DNA of 64,000 nucleotides, taken from Rhodovulum robiginosum (GTDB taxonomy: Bacteria > Pseudomonadota > Alphaproteobacteria > Rhodobacterales > Rhodobacteraceae). This document shows positions 44,778 through 53,276 of this stretch, piece by piece. Position 1 is the stretch's first letter. Every line of letters begins with the position of its first letter. The stretch covers positions 225,001 to 289,000 of the forward strand of contig NZ_RWGU01000048.1 in assembly GCF_003944755.1 (NCBI RefSeq), written 5' to 3'. The notes below the pieces were generated by a model that saw nothing but the letters and a program-made list of their open reading frames with translations, searched no databases and was not told the DNA's origin. Both the position numbers and the translations under genes were made by a program.

Positions 44778-45778
44778 GCCAGCACCTCCTCCACCACGCG
44801 GGCGACGCGCGTCGTCGAGCCCGCCTCGTCCAGCGGGTCGCGGCGCAGCCGGTGCCGCAGGCAGGAGGACGCGACGCTGCGCACATGTTCGCGGGTCACT
44901 TCCTCGGCGCCCTCGAACCCGGCCAAAGCGCGCGAGGCGCGCAACAGTGTCAGTTCGCCCCTCAGCCCGTCGGACCCCAGTGCGAGGCACAGCTCGGCGC
45001 AATCGCGCAGCATCGAGTCGGGGGTCTGGACCTGGCCGAGATGGGCACGCGCGGCGAGGATCTTGTCGCGCAGCACCGCGTCTTCTTGCAGCCAATGGGC
45101 CATGAAGCCCTCGTAGTCCATTTCATAGGCGTCGCGGCGGCGGATCACTTCGATTCGCACGTCGATATCCTTGGGCGAGACCACTTCGACCGACAGTCCG
45201 AACCGGTCGAGCAGCTGCGGGCGCAATTCGCCCTCTTCGGGGTTGCCCGAGCCGACGAGGACAAAGCGCGCCGGATGGCGGATCGACAGCCCCTCGCGCT
45301 CGACCACGTTCTCGCCCGACTGGGCGACATCGAGCAGCAGGTCGACGATGTGGTCCTCCAAGAGGTTGACCTCGTCGATATAGAGATACCCGCGATTGGC
45401 GCGCGCCAGCAGCCCCGGCTCGAACGCCTTTTCGCCCGAGGTCAGCGCCTTTTCAATATCGAGCGCGCCGACCACCCTGTCTTCGGTGACGCCGAGCGGC
45501 AGGTCCACCACGGGGGTGGCCCGCTCGACGATGTCATGCTGACCGACATGCGCCCATTCGGGGCACTTGTCGAGCGTGGGAGAGTTCACCGGGCAGCCCG
45601 CGACCACCTGGATCGGCGGCAAGAGCGCGGCGAGCGCCCTGACCGCCGTCGATTTCCCCGTCCCGCGATCGCCAAAGACCAGAACGCCACCGATAGCAGG
45701 GTCGATGGCCGTCAGTACCATCGCCTGTTTCATCTCCTCCTGGCCGACGATCGCGGAGAAGGGAAAGGGTTGTGTCAT
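44774..45778 (-). CDS. bchI: Magnesium chelatase ATPase subunit I
   Basis: A 334-residue AAA+ ATPase. Walker A is GDRGTGKSTAV (about residues 33-43) and Walker B is GYLYIDEVNLL. Full length. It overlaps crtA by 4 bases and bchD by 4 bases, giving the usual crtA-bchI-bchD-bchO order. Confidence 0.97.
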   Translation of the reverse strand: MTQPFPFSAIVGQEEMKQAMVLTAIDPAIGGVLVFGDRGTGKSTAVRALAALLPPIQVVAGCPVNSPTLDKCPEWAHVGQHDIVERATPVVDLPLGVTEDRVVGALDIEKALTSGEKAFEPGLLARANRGYLYIDEVNLLEDHIVDLLLDVAQSGENVVEREGLSIRHPARFVLVGSGNPEEGELRPQLLDRFGLSVEVVSPKDIDVRIEVIRRRDAYEMDYEGFMAHWLQEDAVLRDKILAARAHLGQVQTPDSMLRDCAELCLALGSDGLRGELTLLRASRALAGFEGAEEVTREHVRSVASSCLRHRLRRDPLDEAGSTTRVARVVEEVLA

Positions 45779-46557
45779 GCAGGTTCTTCCGTTTTCTTCG
45801 GCGCCTTCTTTTTCTTCTTCTTCGGCGCCGACTTGGGTTCGTCAAATGTACGGCCCGTGGCGAGCAGACTCATCGGGCTTCCGCCCTCCCACGTACCCTC
45901 TTCTTTCAGGATGTTGAAGCGGGCATACAGTTCTTCCTTGAACCAGTCGCCTTCGCGGACCTTTTCAACCGCGTGGCCATGCGGGCAATCGCCATAGGCA
46001 AAGCCGCTCATTTGGTCGGCGTTGTTCCACAGGGAGAAGGTCACCTGCTGCACCCAGGGCACCTCCGCCATGCCGATATGGAAGACGCAGTTGGGGTGCT
46101 TGGCCACCCGTTCCTGAACTTCCGGCACCTGGGACCAGAATTGCAGCGCCAGGGGCAGCTTGACGGTGGCACGGGTCAGCACGGCGATGTTGCCGCTGTC
46201 GTCGGGCTTTTCGGTGACATCCAGCGGCTCGACGCCGGACCACATGCCGCGCGCCGAAGTGGGCGCCAGGTAGATGGTGTAGGTTTCGCAGGAATGATCG
46301 CGCAGGGTCTTGTGCGTGATGCTCTTGGCCAGCCCCTGCTCGGCGGCGTCCATGTCGACCCAGACGCAGAGGATCGCATTCACATCCACGTTCGGGCGCG
46401 GGTTGAAGCCCTCGTCGGACCCGGTGCCCAGCATCTTGAAGAACTCCAGCCCCGGCTCGTTCTTCAGCGCGAACCGTCCGCGTGCCATCTGGCTGAACGC
46501 TTCCAGCCGTGACGCCCAGTTGTCGTACCGAAAAAAGCTGATCGTGGTGACTTGCAT
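45775..46557 (-). CDS. crtA: Spheroidene monooxygenase
   Basis: A 260-residue oxygenase that converts spheroidene to spheroidenone using O2. The start at 46557 (MQVTTISFFRY) follows AAGGAGAA; a 13-codon upstream extension is open but overlaps a PpsR box. Sequence through LARFNILKEEGTW-like C-terminus is typical. The last 20 residues are a lysine-rich tail (KKKKKKAPKK), probably disordered, which I do not know from characterised CrtA proteins. Its presence indicates spheroidenone as the main aerobic carotenoid. Confidence 0.95.
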   Translation of the reverse strand: MQVTTISFFRYDNWASRLEAFSQMARGRFALKNEPGLEFFKMLGTGSDEGFNPRPNVDVNAILCVWVDMDAAEQGLAKSITHKTLRDHSCETYTIYLAPTSARGMWSGVEPLDVTEKPDDSGNIAVLTRATVKLPLALQFWSQVPEVQERVAKHPNCVFHIGMAEVPWVQQVTFSLWNNADQMSGFAYGDCPHGHAVEKVREGDWFKEELYARFNILKEEGTWEGGSPMSLLATGRTFDEPKSAPKKKKKKAPKKTEEPA

Positions 46558-46577
46558 GAGCGATTCTCCTTCGAGAC

Positions 46578-46595
46578 TGTCAAGTATGTGTGACA
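46578..46595. promoter_or_regulatory. PpsR/CrtJ box near crtA
   Basis: TGT (46578-46580)-N12-ACA (46593-46595). It lies 21 bases before the crtA start, between the crtA and crtI genes, probably within the crtA leader or promoter. Confidence 0.75.
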
Positions 46596-46652
46596 CTTTG
46601 GGTGCGACCGCAAGGGCGGTGCCCCTCTGCGAACGCTTAGGCTAGGAGTCAT

Positions 46653-46670
46653 TGTAAACTAAACTAGACA
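46653..46670. promoter_or_regulatory. PpsR/CrtJ box near crtI
   Basis: TGT (46653-46655)-N12-ACA (46668-46670). It overlaps a possible crtI -35 element TTGTAA (46652-46657), with TAACCT 17 bases on. The two boxes of this region are 57 bases apart, unlike the 8-base spacing at crtD/crtE and bchC. Confidence 0.75.
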
Positions 46671-46686
46671 GGTTTAACCTAGCGAC

Positions 46687-48243
46687 ATGATGACACGAGT
46701 CGATCCCGAACTGGCAGACGAAGCCGCGCGCGCGCGAGGGCCGCATGCCATCGTAATCGGCGCGGGGCTGGGTGGTCTGGCGGCCGCGATGCGGCTGGGC
46801 GCCAAGGGCTATCGCGTCACGGTGATCGACAAGCTGGACGTGCCTGGCGGGCGCGGCTCGGCGCTGTGGATGGACGGCCACCGGTTCGATCTGGGCCCCA
46901 CCATCGTCACAGTGCCGCAGATCTTCCGCGAGCTCTGGGCCGCCTGCGGGCGCGATTTCGACGCCGATGTAAACCTCGTGCCGATGGACCCGTTTTACCA
47001 GATCGTCTTTCCCGATGGCGAGCGGTTCACCGCGCGGCAGGACACCGAAAAGATGCGCGCGGAAGTCGCGCGGCTGTCGCCTGGCGACCTGGCCGGCTAT
47101 GACAGGTTTCTGAAAGACAGCGAGAAACGCTACTGGTTCGGGTTCGAGAACCTCGGCCGCAAGCCGATGAACAAGTGGTGGGACCTCATCAAGGTGCTGC
47201 CGGTTTTCGGCCTGCACCGCGCCGACCGCTCGGTCTACGCGCACGCCGCGCACCGGGTGAAGGACGAGCGCCTGCGCATGGCGCTGTCGTTTCACCCGCT
47301 CTTCATCGGCGGCGACCCGTTCAACGTGACCTCGACCTACATCCTCGTCAGCTACCTCGAAAAGGAATTCGGGGTGCATTACGCCATGGGCGGCGTCGCG
47401 GCGATCGCCCAGGCCATGGCCAATGTCGTGGCCGGGCAGGGCGGCCTCATGCGGATGGAAACCGAGGTGGACGAGATCCTCGTCAAGGACGGCCGCGCGC
47501 GCGGCGTAAAGCTGGCCGGGGGCGAGGTGATCCCGGCCGATATCGTGGTGTCGAACGCCGATTCGGGCTTTACCTACCAGCGGCTCCTTCGCAACCACAA
47601 GCGCAAGCGCTGGACCGACCGCCGGCTCGACCGGACCCGCTGGTCGATGGGCCTGTTCGTCTGGTATTTCGGCACCAAGGGCACACGCGACATGTGGTCC
47701 GACGTGGGCCACCACACCGTGCTGAACGGGCCGCGCTACAAGGGGCTGGTGCGCGACATTTTCTTCCGCACCGATCACCTGGCCGCGGACATGAGCCTTT
47801 ACATCCACCGCCCCTCGGTGTCCGACCCCTCCTGCGCGCCCGAGGGTGACGACACGTTCTACGCCCTCTCGCCGGTGCCCAACCTGCATGACGGCGCGCC
47901 GGTGGACTGGACGGCGATGGGCGAGCGCTACCGCAAGATGGTGCAGGATTTCATGGAAGAGTCGCTGTTGCCCGGTCTGGGCGAGCGCGTGACCGCCAGC
48001 ACTTATTTCACGCCCGAGACGTTCCGCGACCGCTACCGCTCGCCCCACGGCGCCGGTTTTTCGATGGAGCCGCGGATCCTGCAAAGCGCCAATTTCCGTC
48101 CCCACAACGTGTCGGAAGAGGTCGGCGGGCTTTACCTCGTCGGCGCCGGGACGCATCCCGGCGCGGGCCTGCCCAGCGTGATCACCTCGGCCGAGGTGCT
48201 GGCGAAACTCGTGCCCGATGCGGCACATGTCGCGGCCGAGTGA
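46687..48243 (+). CDS. crtI: Phytoene desaturase (neurosporene-forming)
   Basis: A 518-residue flavoprotein that desaturates phytoene in three steps to neurosporene. The FAD motif is VIGAGLGGLAAAMRLG near residue 22, and the C-terminal flavin-binding segment GLYLVGAGTHPGAGLP is intact. No clear Shine-Dalgarno sequence precedes the ATG, and the likely promoter leaves a very short leader. It is followed by crtB after 1 base. Confidence 0.96.
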   Translation: MMTRVDPELADEAARARGPHAIVIGAGLGGLAAAMRLGAKGYRVTVIDKLDVPGGRGSALWMDGHRFDLGPTIVTVPQIFRELWAACGRDFDADVNLVPMDPFYQIVFPDGERFTARQDTEKMRAEVARLSPGDLAGYDRFLKDSEKRYWFGFENLGRKPMNKWWDLIKVLPVFGLHRADRSVYAHAAHRVKDERLRMALSFHPLFIGGDPFNVTSTYILVSYLEKEFGVHYAMGGVAAIAQAMANVVAGQGGLMRMETEVDEILVKDGRARGVKLAGGEVIPADIVVSNADSGFTYQRLLRNHKRKRWTDRRLDRTRWSMGLFVWYFGTKGTRDMWSDVGHHTVLNGPRYKGLVRDIFFRTDHLAADMSLYIHRPSVSDPSCAPEGDDTFYALSPVPNLHDGAPVDWTAMGERYRKMVQDFMEESLLPGLGERVTASTYFTPETFRDRYRSPHGAGFSMEPRILQSANFRPHNVSEEVGGLYLVGAGTHPGAGLPSVITSAEVLAKLVPDAAHVAAE

Positions 48244-48244
48244 C

Positions 48245-49297
48245 ATGATTGCACCGGCGGACCTCGCCTATTGCGAAGCAGCGATCCGCACCGGGTCGTA
48301 CTCTTTCCACGCGGCCTCGCGGCTTTTGCCGGGGCGGGTGCGCGACCCGGCGCTGGCGCTATACGCCTTTTGCCGGCTGACCGACGATTCCGTGGACCTG
48401 ACCGACGAGAAAAGCGCCGCGGTGCTCAGCCTTGGCGAGCGGTTGGAGCTGATATATCGCGGCACGCCCCGCGATGCGCCCGCCGACCGGGCCTTCGCCG
48501 CCGTTGTCGAACAGTTCGCCATGCCCCGCACCCTGCCCGAGGCCCTGCTGGAAGGCATGGCGTGGGACGCGATGGAGCGGCGCTATCCCACGCTGTCGGG
48601 CGTCTACGCCTATTCCGCGCGGGTCGCCGCGGCCGTGGGGGCGATGATGACCGTGCTGATGGGGGTGCGCTGCCCCTATGCGCTGGCGCGGGCCTGCGAC
48701 ATGGGCGTGGCGATGCAGCTGACCAACATCGCCCGCGACGTGGGCGAAGATGCGCGCGCCGGAAGGCTCTACCTGCCGCTGGACTGGTTCGAAGACGCCG
48801 GGCTCGACCCCGAGGCGTTTCTTTCCGATCCGCGGCCGACGCCCGAGATCCGGCGCATGGTCAAACGGCTGGTCGCCGATGCCAACCGTCTCTATTTCCG
48901 GGCCGAGGCTGGTCTGTCCGAGCTGCCCTTGTCGTGCCGCCCGGGCATGTTTGCGGCGCGGTATATCTACGCCGGCATCGCGGCCGAACTCGGCCGCGCC
49001 GATTATGACAGCATCACGCGGCGTGCGCATACCACCAAGACGCAGAAACTCGGCTGGCTTGCGGCATCGGCAATCAAGGCCGGCTCCGGCGCGGTGATGC
49101 CGCGCTCGGCGGTACTCTATGCCAAGCCGCTGCCCGAAGTTGCCTATCTGGTCGAGGCCGCCGCCGATACCAAACCCGACCACAGCCCCTGGGGCCAGGG
49201 CCGCACCGGCGAACTGATCTCTGTGCTGGCGCAGCTCGAAGCGCGCGAGCGCGCGCGGCGTGACGCATTGGCCACGTCGGCGCGGCGCGCTAGCTAA
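48245..49297 (+). CDS. crtB: Phytoene synthase
   Basis: A 350-residue enzyme that condenses two geranylgeranyl diphosphates to phytoene. The acidic motifs DDSVD (near 55) and NIARDVGEDARAGRLYLP (near 160) coordinate Mg-diphosphate. The start at 48245 (MIAPADL) matches the usual CrtB N-terminus; starts up to 9 codons earlier would overlap crtI. Confidence 0.96.
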   Translation: MIAPADLAYCEAAIRTGSYSFHAASRLLPGRVRDPALALYAFCRLTDDSVDLTDEKSAAVLSLGERLELIYRGTPRDAPADRAFAAVVEQFAMPRTLPEALLEGMAWDAMERRYPTLSGVYAYSARVAAAVGAMMTVLMGVRCPYALARACDMGVAMQLTNIARDVGEDARAGRLYLPLDWFEDAGLDPEAFLSDPRPTPEIRRMVKRLVADANRLYFRAEAGLSELPLSCRPGMFAARYIYAGIAAELGRADYDSITRRAHTTKTQKLGWLAASAIKAGSGAVMPRSAVLYAKPLPEVAYLVEAAADTKPDHSPWGQGRTGELISVLAQLEARERARRDALATSARRAS

Positions 49298-49338
49298 GAA
49301 GAAGATTCGATTTTCGCCCTTAGCGCAGGAGGCCCACC

Positions 49339-49824
49339 GTGAGCTTCGACTGGATGCTGTTCGCCCTCTTCATGGGCACTGCCATGGCGGCCGGTTCGAC
49401 CGGCGCCTTTTTTTCGCCCGGCTCGTGGTACGACCGGCTGGACAAACCGGGCTGGACGCCGCCCAACTGGCTGTTCCCGCTGGCCTGGCTGGTGCTTTAC
49501 ATCGCCATGGCGGTGGCCGCCACGCGGGTTGCGGTCTCGGGTCATCCCGGCGTGATCTACGCGCTGGCAATCTGGGGCCTGCAGATCGTGTTCAACACGC
49601 TCTGGTCGCCGGTCTTTTTCGGCCTTCACCGGCTCGGCCCGGCGCTCGTGGTGCTGCTGGGCATGTGGGCGTCGGTGCTGGCGATGGTGGTGGCGTTCTG
49701 GCGGGTCGACCTCACGGCCGGCCTGCTGGTGGCGCCGTATCTCGTCTGGACAAGCTATGCCTTCGCCCTGAATTTCGTGATCTGGCGGCGCAACCCCGGT
49801 GCATCCGAGATGCAGGCGGCCTGA
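49339..49824 (+). CDS. tspO: TspO/MBR family tryptophan-rich sensory protein
   Basis: A 161-residue membrane protein with five helices. The family signature GWTPPNWLFPLAW is in the first loop, and FNTLWSPVFFGL follows later. In R. sphaeroides TspO (CrtK) lies in the same place and lowers photosynthesis gene expression under oxygen, perhaps by exporting porphyrin intermediates. The start is GTG, with an AGGAGG ribosome site just upstream. Confidence 0.95.
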   Translation: MSFDWMLFALFMGTAMAAGSTGAFFSPGSWYDRLDKPGWTPPNWLFPLAWLVLYIAMAVAATRVAVSGHPGVIYALAIWGLQIVFNTLWSPVFFGLHRLGPALVVLLGMWASVLAMVVAFWRVDLTAGLLVAPYLVWTSYAFALNFVIWRRNPGASEMQAA

Positions 49825-49832
49825 GGCCGCCT
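49814..49832. other. GC hairpin at the tspO/crtC convergence
   Basis: An 8-bp perfect inverted repeat (49814-49821 with 49825-49832) spans the tspO stop codon. It lacks a T run directly after it, but TTTT follows a second small hairpin near 49850. It may end transcription in both directions; this is weakly supported. Confidence 0.35.
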
Positions 49833-49881
49833 GGCGCAACGCCGAGGGTTTTATTGGCCCGCCGCTGGTGCGACGCGGGCC

Positions 49882-50823
49882 CTACTCGGCAAAGCGCCAG
49901 CCGCGCCGGCGGGGCACCTTGACGGCCAGCATCGGCTTCAGCCAGGGCGAGGCGAAGCGGTTGAGGTCGAGCGCCTCGTGCACGCCCACCATTTCTTCCC
50001 CGAAGACCTTGGTGCGCACGGTCGAGCGGCAGTAAAACGGCGCGTCGAGCATGTCATGCACCTGGTGGGGCACATAGCCCGGGTCGGCCCGGGTCTCGCG
50101 CCGCACCTGCCACAGCGACCGGCGGAACCGGGTGCGCGGCGGCGCGTCGATCACCTCGACCGTGCCATCGGCACCGAAATGCAGGCCAACCGCCAATTCC
50201 GAGCCATCCCTCACCGTCGCGTCGTAAAAGCAGTAGGCGCCGTTGTCGTGCGTCGGGAACCGGCCCCAGGTCCAATAGCTGAAATCGTCTTCCAGCGCGT
50301 GGATCCCGAAATTGGCGTCGAAATAGCCGTGGCCCGTCCAGTGCCAGCCCGGCTGGTTCAGGTCGACCTCGATTTCCGACGACGGCGCGAAGGGGCGCCA
50401 GACATGGCTGCCATCGGCCTTGAGCGGCAATTCGACGTCCGTGACCGCCGAAGGCGTCACTGTCACCCGGCCCTTGAGCCGGTGCATGTGCGGCCAGGCC
50501 AGTTCGTCGATCTCGACGATCAGCTTGCCGCCCTCCCAGCGCAGCGACGAGGGCCCCACCTGAAAGGTTGTCGGCGTCTGGCGCAGCGCGGGCTGGCCGC
50601 GGTCGGTCATCGTCCAGCGCCCGCCGCGCCCGTAGGTGGCCACGTTGATGCAGACGTGGTCTTCGGGGTTCTTGCGGCCCGACCAGCGGTACCACGGAGA
50701 GAAGACCGAGCCGATGAAGGCAATGATCGAGATCTGTTGATTTCCGTCGTTGCTTATGCCGTCGACGTACCACCAGGCATAGCCGTCGGGCGGGACGTCG
50801 AGGTTGAAGCAAGGTCCGTCAAT
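49882..50823 (-). CDS. crtC: Hydroxyneurosporene synthase (carotenoid 1,2-hydratase)
   Basis: A protein of about 313 residues that adds water to neurosporene and related acyclic carotenoids. Family blocks DGYAWWYVDG, IIAFIGSVFSPWY and YWTWGRFP are clear, so the reading frame is right. No ATG, GTG or TTG lies in frame near the expected N-terminus. The chosen left boundary uses ATT at 50821-50823; the next in-frame ATG upstream is at 51033, deep inside crtD, giving about 70 extra residues of low quality. The gene overlaps the crtD 3' end by 70 bases. Confidence 0.85.
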   Translation of the reverse strand: MDGPCFNLDVPPDGYAWWYVDGISNDGNQQISIIAFIGSVFSPWYRWSGRKNPEDHVCINVATYGRGGRWTMTDRGQPALRQTPTTFQVGPSSLRWEGGKLIVEIDELAWPHMHRLKGRVTVTPSAVTDVELPLKADGSHVWRPFAPSSEIEVDLNQPGWHWTGHGYFDANFGIHALEDDFSYWTWGRFPTHDNGAYCFYDATVRDGSELAVGLHFGADGTVEVIDAPPRTRFRRSLWQVRRETRADPGYVPHQVHDMLDAPFYCRSTVRTKVFGEEMVGVHEALDLNRFASPWLKPMLAVKVPRRRGWRFAE

Positions 50824-52289
50824 ATCGCCGCGGCCGCGTGCCGGCCGGAGAGGGTTGCCATGGGAATGCCCGCCCCCGGATGCGCCCCGCCCCCCGCCAG
50901 GTAGACCCCCGGCACCGTCAGACGGGCCGTCGGTCTCTGAAAGGCCGCCATCAGCCCGTGCGGGCTCCGCCCGTAGAGGGAGCCTTCCGACGCCGGAAAC
51001 AGACGTGCGAAATGACGGGGCGTTGTCAGCCATTGCACCCCGGGCCGGGGATCGAAGGTCAGCCCGAACCGGGCCAGCGTTTGGAAGGTGCGTGTCCGGC
51101 ACGTCTCTTTCTCCTCGTCCGTCGCCTCGGCCCCGTCCGCAGAAGGGGAGGCGTTCATGATGATCTCGAAGCGTTCGATCCCGTCGGGCTGCTGGCCCGT
51201 GCCCCTGTCCTGGGCGCAGATATAGAGCGTTGGGTCCTCGGGCATACGGCCCTCGGCGATGGGGCCGAACTCGTTCTCGGGCGCGTCGCAGAAGAACACG
51301 TTGTGATGCACCATCTCGGGCCCGTGGGGCACCGCCGCAAAGCTCCAGACATAGGCCGACAGGCTGCGGGGCCGGGTCGCGGCCTCTGGCAGAGCATCGC
51401 GCAGCGCCTCGCCCATCAGCCCGGCGCCAAGCGCCGCGGGGTCGCCGTTGAAGACCACGCGCTCGGCCGGCAGGCGGGTGCCGTCGTCGAGATAGACCGC
51501 CGCGACCGCGCCGTTCTGTATCTCTATGCGCGTGGCGGCGGTTTCAAAGCGAAAGCTCACGCCTTGCGCCCGCGCGAGACGCTCCAGCGACCGGGCCAGC
51601 TGGTGCATACCGCCCTCGACCCGCCAGACCCCCTGGGCCTCGGCATGCCAGACCAGCCCGAGAATGGCCGGCGAACGAAAGGGCGAGCCGCCCACATAGG
51701 TGGCGTAGCGGCCGAAAAGCTGGGCCAGCCGGCGGTCCGAGAACTGCGCCGCAAGGCTTTGCGCCAGCGTCCTGTGCGGCGCCATGGCCGGGATAAGCGC
51801 GGGGTGCCGCATCACATGGGCGGTGAGACGGCCCATCGAAGGGGTGACCGCGCGCATCATCGGCGCGTCGAACGCCTCGAACAGGCGCTTGGCGCGGCGG
51901 CAGAACGCCTCGAACTCGGCCCTGGCCCGGGCGCCCGCGAAGGCGCCCACCGCCTCGGCGCTGGCCGCCTGGTCAGCGTAAAGATCCAGCGTGCTGCCAT
52001 CGGGCCACCAGTGTCGGGCCAGTACCTCTTCACGGTGTAGCGTCACATAGTCGCTGAGACGGGCGCCGACGCTGTCGAAAAGCTCTTCGAAGACCGGTCG
52101 CAGGGTCATCACCGTGGGGCCTGCATCGACCGGCCCGGCATCGGTCGTGAACGTGCGCATCTTGCCGCCCGGCACCGGCGCGCGGTCGATCACGGTCACA
52201 TCCAGCCCGGCATGGGCCAGCCGGATCGCGGCCGAAAGCCCGCCCATGCCGGCGCCGATGACAACCACCTTCTCGGCGGGTGCGGCCAT
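50754..52289 (-). CDS. crtD: Hydroxyneurosporene desaturase (1-methoxy/hydroxyneurosporene dehydrogenase)
   Basis: A 511-residue flavoprotein that introduces the 3,4 double bond of spheroidene-type carotenoids. The FAD motif is VIGAGMGGLSAAIRLA near residue 10, followed by VPGGKMRTF, and the C-terminal GVYLAGGGAHPGAGIPM is intact. Length and layout match CrtI/CrtD enzymes. Its last 23 codons overlap crtC in another frame. Confidence 0.95.
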   Translation of the reverse strand: MAAPAEKVVVIGAGMGGLSAAIRLAHAGLDVTVIDRAPVPGGKMRTFTTDAGPVDAGPTVMTLRPVFEELFDSVGARLSDYVTLHREEVLARHWWPDGSTLDLYADQAASAEAVGAFAGARARAEFEAFCRRAKRLFEAFDAPMMRAVTPSMGRLTAHVMRHPALIPAMAPHRTLAQSLAAQFSDRRLAQLFGRYATYVGGSPFRSPAILGLVWHAEAQGVWRVEGGMHQLARSLERLARAQGVSFRFETAATRIEIQNGAVAAVYLDDGTRLPAERVVFNGDPAALGAGLMGEALRDALPEAATRPRSLSAYVWSFAAVPHGPEMVHHNVFFCDAPENEFGPIAEGRMPEDPTLYICAQDRGTGQQPDGIERFEIIMNASPSADGAEATDEEKETCRTRTFQTLARFGLTFDPRPGVQWLTTPRHFARLFPASEGSLYGRSPHGLMAAFQRPTARLTVPGVYLAGGGAHPGAGIPMATLSGRHAAAAILTDLASTSTSRPTAMPGGTSTA

Positions 52290-52327
52290 TGGTTCTCCTC
52301 AAGAAATATTGACTCGAAAGGATAGAG

Positions 52328-52345
52328 TGTCCAATCTGATTTACA
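52328..52345. promoter_or_regulatory. PpsR/CrtJ box in the crtD promoter
   Basis: TGT-N12-ACA. On the minus strand it coincides with TTGTAA, then 16 bases, then TATCCT, a plausible crtD promoter. It is one of a pair with the box at 52354-52371, 8 bases away. Confidence 0.8.
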
Positions 52346-52353
52346 ATCTCAAA

Positions 52354-52371
52354 TGTCTCGTCAGGCTGACA
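52354..52371. promoter_or_regulatory. PpsR/CrtJ box in the crtE promoter
   Basis: TGT (52354-52356)-N12-ACA (52369-52371). The 8-base gap to the neighbouring box suits cooperative binding by one PpsR tetramer, as described for R. capsulatus bchC. Confidence 0.8.
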
Positions 52372-52403
52372 CGCTCTGACGCATCAGACGACAGGAGTTT
52401 TCA

Positions 52404-53276
52404 ATGGGGCTTTCGCAACGTGTCGAGTCGGCCATAGGGGCGGCGATCCGGCAAGGGCAGGGCGACTCGGCGCCGGCACAGCTTGCTTCGGCGCTCGAAT
52501 ACTCGGTCACGCCCGGGGGCGCGCGCATCCGCCCCACGATCTGCCTGAGCGTGGCGATGGCCTGCGGTGACGACAAGCCGGCGCTTTCCGATGCCGCCGC
52601 CACCGCGCTGGAGCTGATCCACTGCGCCAGCCTGGTGCATGACGACATGCCCTGTTTCGACGATGCCGATATCCGCCGCGGCAAGCCCACGGTGCACAAG
52701 GCCTATGGCGAGCCGCTGGCGCTACTGACCGGCGACAGCCTGATCGTGATGGGCTTCGAGGTGCTGGCACGCGCCGCGCCCCACGATTGCGAGCGCGCGG
52801 TCGAGCTGATCCGCATCCTCGGCAAACGCACCGGCATGCCCTTCGGCATCTGCGCCGGGCAGGGCTGGGAAAGCGAAGAGACGGTCGATCTGTCCGCGTA
52901 TCATCAGGCCAAGACCGGGGCGCTGTTCATCGCCGCGACCCAGATGGGTGCGGTCGCAGCGGGGCAAGAGGCCGAGCCCTGGCAAGAGCTGGGCGCGCGC
53001 ATCGGCGAGGCGTTCCAGGTCGCCGACGACCTCAAGGACGCGCTGATGGAGGCCGAGCAGATCGGCAAGCCCGCGCATCAGGACGAGGCCAACAACCGCC
53101 CCAACGCGGTGTCCGAACTCGGCGTGCCGGGCGCGGTGGCGCGGCTCAACGACATCCTGTCCGGCGCCATCGCCTCGATCCCGTCCTGTCCGGGCGAGGC
53201 GGCGCTGGCGCAGATGGTGCGCAAGACCGCCGATCGGCTGGTGCCCACGGCGGCCGCCCAATACGCAGCGGAATAA
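52404..53276 (+). CDS. crtE: Geranylgeranyl diphosphate synthase
   Basis: A 290-residue prenyltransferase. The first aspartate-rich motif [10 protein letters not shown] lies near residue 76; the second, VADDLKD, near 214. It provides C20 diphosphate for carotenoids and the bacteriochlorophyll tail. An AGGAG site precedes the ATG. The stop overlaps the crtF start (TAATG). Confidence 0.96.
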   Translation: MGLSQRVESAIGAAIRQGQGDSAPAQLASALEYSVTPGGARIRPTICLSVAMACGDDKPALSDAAATALELIHCASLVHDDMPCFDDADIRRGKPTVHKAYGEPLALLTGDSLIVMGFEVLARAAPHDCERAVELIRILGKRTGMPFGICAGQGWESEETVDLSAYHQAKTGALFIAATQMGAVAAGQEAEPWQELGARIGEAFQVADDLKDALMEAEQIGKPAHQDEANNRPNAVSELGVPGAVARLNDILSGAIASIPSCPGEAALAQMVRKTADRLVPTAAAQYAAE

